From positions 61,202,239 through 61,266,238 of the forward strand of contig OU744723.1 of NCBI GenBank assembly GCA_916613615.1: a stretch of 64,000 nucleotides of DNA, given 5' to 3'. The notes under the pieces were generated by a model. The model did not search any database. It was not told the DNA's origin and saw only the letters and a program-made list of their open reading frames with translations. This document shows, piece by piece, positions 58,622 to 64,000 of the stretch (position 1 is the stretch's first letter; each line of letters begins with the position of its first letter). This DNA comes from Steromphala cineraria. Taxonomy: Eukaryota; Mollusca; Gastropoda; Trochida; Trochidae. The translations under genes and the position numbers were made by a program.

Positions 58622-59589
58622 ATCTTTACAGGGTTCAATGAGAATTGAAAACTGATCTCTCTGAATATCAGGTAAACTAACTTGTACAAGGAAACAGACT
58701 GAGGTGGCAAAGCAACATCTTCAGCAATCATGACAGTGGTCTCCGTGCCAACCATTGGCAACCAACTGCCGCGCAACTGGATCCTGGACCCAGCGATATC
58801 TATCACACCCTCCAGTCTCTCCAATACATCTATACCCAGAATACCATCACATTCGTGAGAATGATCAACATCTGCAATAAGGAACTCTTCTTTAGAAGGT
58901 AATGAATCATCTCCCAGATGAACAGATGCTTGGAAAATTCCCAATGCTTTGAATAAACTGCCATTTACGGCCTCAAGCATCATGTCAACAGGATTGATAA
59001 CAACAGAAGATGGCAAGCGCTTACTTGCAGCATGAGACAATAGAGACACCTGGCTACCAGTGTCTACCAGTAAGGTGAAGTAAGTTTGACCTAGTTTTAG
59101 ATTAACAAACTGACCCCTATCACCTATTTTAAAACAACCTTTGAAATTTGCTTTAACTGCAATTGGATCAGGTGGATTGTGGACAGAATTTTTCGGAGTT
59201 GTCTCCCCTTGACTGGAAACCAAACAAATTTCGCTTTCCACCTGACCACTGGATTCAATTATTTTAGGATTTGAGGTTGCTTTACATTTTATGTTCTCCA
59301 CTGACAAACGACCTAATTCCGGGTCAGTGGGTGATCGTTCCCTGACAACCGTTTGTATTATTGAGAGGACACTCTGATGCCCAGTGACCTTTCTGGTTGT
59401 ACTGGAAACAGGCATCATTGTCTCTCTTTTTGGCACTTGGTGAGCGAGATTCTCTTCGCTTACCAGAATTTTCTCTCTTTCGAGGAGACGGAGACTGATT
59501 TTGTCTGTGATGATGATTATTTTGTCTTCCTCTTTCAGACCGACTGTTTGAACGAGAAGATTTAGACTGCATTGCTGCAAGCTTCTCAA
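58618..59589 (-). CDS. aspartic protease region of pol
   Basis: The frame overlaps the end of gag by about 265 nt in another phase, as expected for gag-pol frameshifting (+1 or -2 here). The retropepsin active site LLVDTGSQVSLL has its catalytic Asp near residue 176, and GILGIDVLERL near residue 255 is the second conserved block. The sequence before about residue 85 overlaps gag and may not be translated. At about 58684 the frame departs from that of RT by one base, so the 23 residues before the stop are probably a frameshift artefact. Confidence 0.88.
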   Translation of the reverse strand: MRSLQQCSLNLLVQTVGLKEEDKIIIITDKISLRLLEREKILVSEENLAHQVPKRETMMPVSSTTRKVTGHQSVLSIIQTVVRERSPTDPELGRLSVENIKCKATSNPKIIESSGQVESEICLVSSQGETTPKNSVHNPPDPIAVKANFKGCFKIGDRGQFVNLKLGQTYFTLLVDTGSQVSLLSHAASKRLPSSVVINPVDMMLEAVNGSLFKALGIFQASVHLGDDSLPSKEEFLIADVDHSHECDGILGIDVLERLEGVIDIAGSRIQLRGSWLPMVGTETTVMIAEDVALPPQSVSLYKLVYLIFREISFQFSLNPVKI

Positions 59590-60601
59590 CAGTCTTCTGA
59601 AGACTCATCAACTGGTCATTCAGAGTGGCAATCTTCTGTTCCACTGAAGAACTTTCAGCCTGAAACTGTACTCTCTTCCCCCTAGAAGGATGAGGACTGA
59701 CCGCTCTCACAGATTTCTTAAAATCTGGTTTACCCCCGACAGACTCATACAGCTCTGCCACGTCAATGGCCTCTTGAAGAGTATGTACGCCTCTATCAAG
59801 GAATCGGAGTCGCAACTCCTTACCCACAGCTCTCTTGAGTGCATCCAGGGCAAACCTTTCCTGCATCTCAAAAGGAAGATCTGGATAAGCTCCCAGAGTC
59901 AAATGCCAGATATCATCACACAAATCGGCGATGTTCTCACCAGATTTGCGGGTTCTCATTAAGAGCTCCTCCCGTTTAACATCGGGGATTGAATTAGCAA
60001 ACCGTCTTCTCAACTGATCTAACAGCCAATGATAATCTAGTCTCTGTCTTACAGGTAAACCAGCATAGAAACGTTGTGCTCCTCCTTCCAGGGCACATCC
60101 CAACTTTTTAGCAGCCTGAGTGTTATCCCAACGGGATTGATGAGCAACATTGCTAAACTGCGCTTCGAAAGCACGAAAATCTCCAGTTCCATTGAACTTG
60201 GGCAAGTGCAAGGAAATTCTGCCAATGGAATTATCTCCCCTAGGGGCACATCTATCCATGGAATCCATTCTCTGAGACAAGCTCAGGATACAACTGGACA
60301 GTTGCGAAACCAGACCAACAAGGTTTGGTTCTGAACTCACCACTTGATGTGATGGATTATGCAAACTATTACTCACTGGTGAATGAGTGAAAGAGTTTGA
60401 ACCAATTGCACCAACTGGTGAAAGTTGGGGGGGTACAGCAGTACCAGCAACATTCTCAGACTCAACCCTGAAGGCATTATCTAGAGAAGAATTACTCACA
60501 GAGTTAAACTCTGGAAAATTGTGCATTTGGCGAGAACGCAAATTTCCTGCCGGACCTTCCACAGATCTTTGCTCTAAGTTATTTGGACTCTGAAACTCCA
60601 T
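59324..60601 (-). CDS. gag polyprotein
   Basis: The 425-codon frame starts MEFQSPNNLEQ, about 100 bp after the PBS. Residues 125-280 form the capsid-like core (LPKFNGTGDFRAFEAQF, LLDQLRRRF, DLPFEMQERFALDALKRA). A basic stretch follows (RSNSRSERGRQNN, KRRESRSPSAKKR). A nucleocapsid zinc knuckle ends it, but its second Cys is Tyr here: CFQYNQKGHWASEC instead of CxxCx4Hx4C (codon TAC, one base from TGC). That change should weaken zinc binding and RNA packaging. The start fits well, as it is the first ATG after the PBS in a long open frame. Confidence 0.92.
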   Translation of the reverse strand: MEFQSPNNLEQRSVEGPAGNLRSRQMHNFPEFNSVSNSSLDNAFRVESENVAGTAVPPQLSPVGAIGSNSFTHSPVSNSLHNPSHQVVSSEPNLVGLVSQLSSCILSLSQRMDSMDRCAPRGDNSIGRISLHLPKFNGTGDFRAFEAQFSNVAHQSRWDNTQAAKKLGCALEGGAQRFYAGLPVRQRLDYHWLLDQLRRRFANSIPDVKREELLMRTRKSGENIADLCDDIWHLTLGAYPDLPFEMQERFALDALKRAVGKELRLRFLDRGVHTLQEAIDVAELYESVGGKPDFKKSVRAVSPHPSRGKRVQFQAESSSVEQKIATLNDQLMSLQKTVEKLAAMQSKSSRSNSRSERGRQNNHHHRQNQSPSPRKRENSGKRRESRSPSAKKRDNDACFQYNQKGHWASECPLNNTNGCQGTITH

Positions 60602-60701
60602 TTTCTATGAAATGGGAAATTTTAATTTTAATAAAATATTTTACACTTATTTTTATCTTACTAAAATTATTTACTAAAAAATTGATTTGATCCACACATG
60701 G

Positions 60702-60719
60702 ATCCCACCGCTGCCACCA
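60702..60719 (-). other. primer-binding site, tRNA-Leu(AAG)
   Basis: On plus the sequence atcccaccgctgccacca equals the 3' end of animal tRNA-Leu(AAG) including CCA. The PBS (tggtggcagcggtgggat on minus) lies 6 bases inside the 5' LTR. The tRNA identity is from memory of the conserved acceptor end. Confidence 0.85.
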
Positions 60720-60725
60720 TTAAAC

Positions 60726-61654
60726 TGTAACGGTCTAAGGGGGTAAAAGGAGCTAATAATTTACTTAAGAGATAGCATGTTATGGAGTAATTGGATCTCT
60801 CAACTTTAACCTATAGCTTACAGTTTATTATCTAGCAAATAATTTGACAACAAGTTGATGAACCAATAAATCAGAATTTATTACATTAACATTTATCAAT
60901 CAATGAGAGCAAAAATCTTACATCACATAGTCATTACATGAAATTATCAATCAATGGTCAGAATAAGAGATTTTAAGAACGCTTCTCTGAATAGATAATA
61001 TTCAGGACACAACTGGAATTACTTACATATTCAATCCCAATTGCAATATTAATCTCGGTAAAAAAAACGGCAGTTAAAGATCAGCAAAAATGAATAACGT
61101 CCGACCAAAAGCAAGGACTCGAGAGTCTCCAAAAAACTTCGTTATATTTGCTCTCAACTGGCAATCACTGACGTCATAGTAAAAACAAAGGTTGTGACGT
61201 AATTTGTTTACAATATTTACAGATATATTATTAATATATTATTATAAATTATACTACGTCCAAGGACAAAAATACAATCAAGGAAATGTAATTTACTGTT
61301 AGTAATATTCGATTTACAAAAAATATAATGTATTTGCCTACGAAATGTTTACACATGAAACAGTGACGTCACAACAAAGATGGCGGCCCGCATGGACAAA
61401 CATTGCCGTGAAGACTGGCTCCGATTAAAAGACATTAAATACATGTATTAATGAGGTAAATGACAATGTATTTAAGTGTAAACAAACGTTGATTAGTTTA
61501 GGAATATGATTACAATATAATTACGTGTTGCCACATAGAAAATATGACAGAATTTAATCATACATGCTGTCTGATTACCGACAGTGGAAAAAGCTATCAA
61601 CGTGAATTTTGAAGATATAGAAACGTGAAAATACAATTATGCCTGTATATTACA
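60726..61654 (-). repeat. 5' LTR
   Basis: 929 bp with the same ends as the left copy. By eye the two differ by about five substitutions and one 1-bp indel. It also has two TGACGTCA sites and the YY1-like site. As the 5' LTR it would drive transcription towards lower coordinates. Confidence 0.95.
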
Positions 61655-64000
61655 ATGTGATATCTGTCTTTTGCTTAGACTTAAACGAAAGTTAAAGACG
61701 TCTGAGACACGCCCACTTAAAATAGTCAATCCTTGCCATTGCAGTATTAGGAGGAATTTTTTCAGACTTAAGAGTTTCTAGACATAGGTATTGTATCCAA
61801 CCAGCATATTTTACACTTAAAGTGTCAGAAATGAGTAACTGAACATGTGATTTCTGTCTTTTGCTATGAATCAACTCAAAACTAAAGACGTCTGAAACAT
61901 GCCCTCATGAAATGCTCAATCCTTGGTATTGCAGTATTAGGAGGAAAGTTTTTTCAGGTTCACGAGTTTCTAGACATAGGTATTGTATCCAACCAGCATA
62001 TTTTTCATCTAAACTGTAAGAAATGAGTGACTGAACATGTGATATCTGGCTTTTGCTAAGAATCAAATTAACATTAAAGACGTCTGAAACATGCCCTCAT
62101 GAAATACTCAATCCTTGGTATTGCAGTATTAGGAGGATGTTTTTTCACATTCAAGAGTTGCTTGACATTGATGTTGTAACTATCAAATATATTTTACATC
62201 TAAACTGTAAGAAATGAGTAACTGAACATGTGATATCTGTCTTTTGCTAAGAATCAACTCAAAATTAAAGACGTCTGAGACACGCCCACTTAACAAAGTC
62301 AATCCTTGGCATTGCAGTATTAGGAGGAAAGTTTTTCTGTTTTAAGAGTTTCTAGACATGGATATTGTATCCAACCAGCACATTTTACATCTAAAGGATT
62401 AGAAATGAGTGACTGAACATGTGATATCTGTCTTTTGCTAAGAATCAAACGAAAATTAAAGACATCTGAGACACGCCCACTTAAAATAGTCAATCCTTGG
62501 CATTGCAGTATTAGGAGGAAAGTTTTTCCATTTTAAGAATTTCGATACATGGATATTGTTTCAAACCAGCATATTTTACATCTAAAGTGTTAGAAATGAG
62601 TGACTGAACATGTGATATCTGTCTTTTGCTAAGAATCAAACGAAAATTAAAGACGTCTGAGACACGCCCACTTAAAATAGTCAATCCTTGGCATTGCAGT
62701 ATTAGGAGGAAAGTTTTTCCGTTTTAAGAGTTTCTAGACATGGATATTGTATCCAACCAGCATATTTTACATCTAAAGTATTAGAATTGAGTGACTGATC
62801 ATGTGATATCTGTCGTTTGCTAGGAATCAAACGAAAAGTAAAGACATCTGAGACACGCCCACTTAAAATAGTCAATCCTTGGCATTGCAGTATTAGGAGG
62901 AAAGTTTTTCCGTTTTAAGAGTTTCGAGACATGGATATTGTATCCAACCAGCATATTTTACATCAAAAGTGTTAGAAATGAGTGACAGAACATGTGATAT
63001 CTGTCTTTTGCTTAGACTTAAACAAAAGTTAAAGACGTCTGAGATACGCCCACTTAAAATAGTCAATTCTTGGCATTGCAGTATTAGGAGGAAAGTTTTT
63101 CCATTTTAAGAATTTCGATACATGGATATTGTTTCAAACCAGCATATTTTACATCTAAAGTGTTAGAAATGAGTGACTGAACATGTGATATCTTTCTTTT
63201 GCTAAGAATCAAAAGAAAGTTAAAGACGTCTGAGACACGCCCACTTAAAATAGTCAATCCTTGGCATTGCAGTATTAGGAGCAATGTTTTTCCGTTTTAA
63301 GAGATTCTAGACATGGACATTGTATCCAACCAGCATATTTTACATCTAAAGTGTTAGAAATGAGTGACAGAACATGTGATATCTGTCTTTTGCTTAGACT
63401 TAAACGAAAGTTAAAGACGTCTGAAACACGCCCACTTAAAATAGTCAATCCTTGGCATTGCAGTATTAGGAGGAATTTTTTTAGATTTAAGAGTTTCTAG
63501 ACATAGGTGTTGTATCCAACCAGCATATTTTACACTTAAAGTGTCAGAAATGAGTAACTGAACATGTGATTTCTGTCTTTTGCTAAGAATCAACTCAAAA
63601 CTAAAGATGTCTGAAACATGCCCTCTTGAAATGCTCAATCCTTGGTATTGCAGTATTAGGAGGAAAGTTTTTTCAGGTTCACGAGTTTCTAGACATAGGT
63701 ATTGTATCCAACCAGCATATTTTTCATCTAAACTGTAAGAAATGAGTGACTGAACATGTGATATCTGTCTTTTGCTAAGAATCAACTCAAAATTAAAGAC
63801 GTCTGTGACATGCCCTCATGAAATACTCAATCCTTGGTATTGCAGTATTAGGAGGATGTTTTTTTCACATTCACGAGTTGCTTGACATTGATGTTGTAAC
63901 TAACCAATATATTTTACATCTAAACTGTAAGAAATTAGTGACTGAACATGTGATATCTGTCTTTTGCTAAGAATCAAACGAAAATTAAAGACGTCTGAGA
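61655..64000. repeat. ~191-bp satellite array, right block
   Basis: About 12 units continue the array of 47085-52891 after the retrotransposon and run off the window. Both unit types and the gtgactgatcatgtg variant (about 62790) occur. The first four bases (ATGT) are the right target-site duplication. Confidence 0.97.

Larger units (their letters stand above)
52892..61654 (-). mobile_element. Ty3/gypsy LTR retrotransposon, full length
   Basis: The 8.76-kb element has two LTRs of about 928 bp, a PBS, a PPT, a 4-bp target duplication, and gag, protease, RT, RNase H and integrase in the order of Ty3/gypsy elements. An extra zinc-finger ORF stands behind integrase. It is young, as the LTRs differ by only about six changes by eye. 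Pol is broken by two apparent one-base frameshifts (near 58684 and 56745), so this copy is probably not autonomous. It carries no recognisable env. Confidence 0.95.

Overview
The window looks like animal nuclear DNA, most likely from a mollusc. It is AT-rich, its genes are split by GT-AG introns, and it is packed with retrotransposon debris. Its recognisable host genes are secreted C1q-domain proteins and an F-type-lectin-like/PAN protein, two families that are strongly expanded in molluscs. The species cannot be named from the sequence. A run of exactly 500 N (39382-39881) marks a scaffold gap.

Host genes. One two-exon C1q gene is intact (minus strand, 41535-43793): signal peptide, long coiled coil with repeated N-glycosylation sequons, then a C1q domain. 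Four relatives lie around it in different stages of decay. They are a last exon with a premature stop (33-418, plus), a coiled-coil remnant next to a 54-bp minisatellite (3105-3366, minus), a gene split by a LINE and a TTAA-flanked MITE (25188-29973, plus), and a two-exon copy with one nonsense codon in the C1q exon (31196-34250, minus). The other host gene is a four-exon gene for a secreted lectin-like protein (7530-17926, plus). It has a signal peptide, an F5/8C-fucolectin domain and a PAN/apple domain. A MITE lies directly behind its stop codon.

Mobile DNA, left half and centre. There are several LINE remnants from at least three families, a tRNA-derived SINE, two copies of a MITE of about 500 bp flanked by TTAA, a Crypton-like tyrosine-recombinase fragment, DIRS-like reverse-transcriptase pieces lying head to head, two long TAG microsatellites, and several hairpin modules, some linked to CRE (TGACGTCA) motifs.

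Right part. From about 47085 to the end the window is one satellite array with a unit of about 191 bp and at least two unit types. A nearly complete Ty3/gypsy LTR retrotransposon (52892-61654, minus) has inserted into it and made a 4-bp ATGT duplication. Its LTRs are nearly identical, so the insertion is young. Its primer-binding site matches tRNA-Leu(AAG). It encodes gag, protease, RT/RNase H and integrase, but pol has two apparent one-base frameshifts. In the env position it carries an extra ORF with two C2H2 zinc fingers and a QAQPE-type repeat, behind a plausible splice acceptor.

The most unusual items are the zinc-finger accessory ORF of the retrotransposon, the nested-insertion history of the C1q pseudogene, the TTAA-flanked MITE sitting on a stop codon, and the recurring hairpin/CRE modules. 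No prokaryotic-type system, CRISPR array or operon is present.
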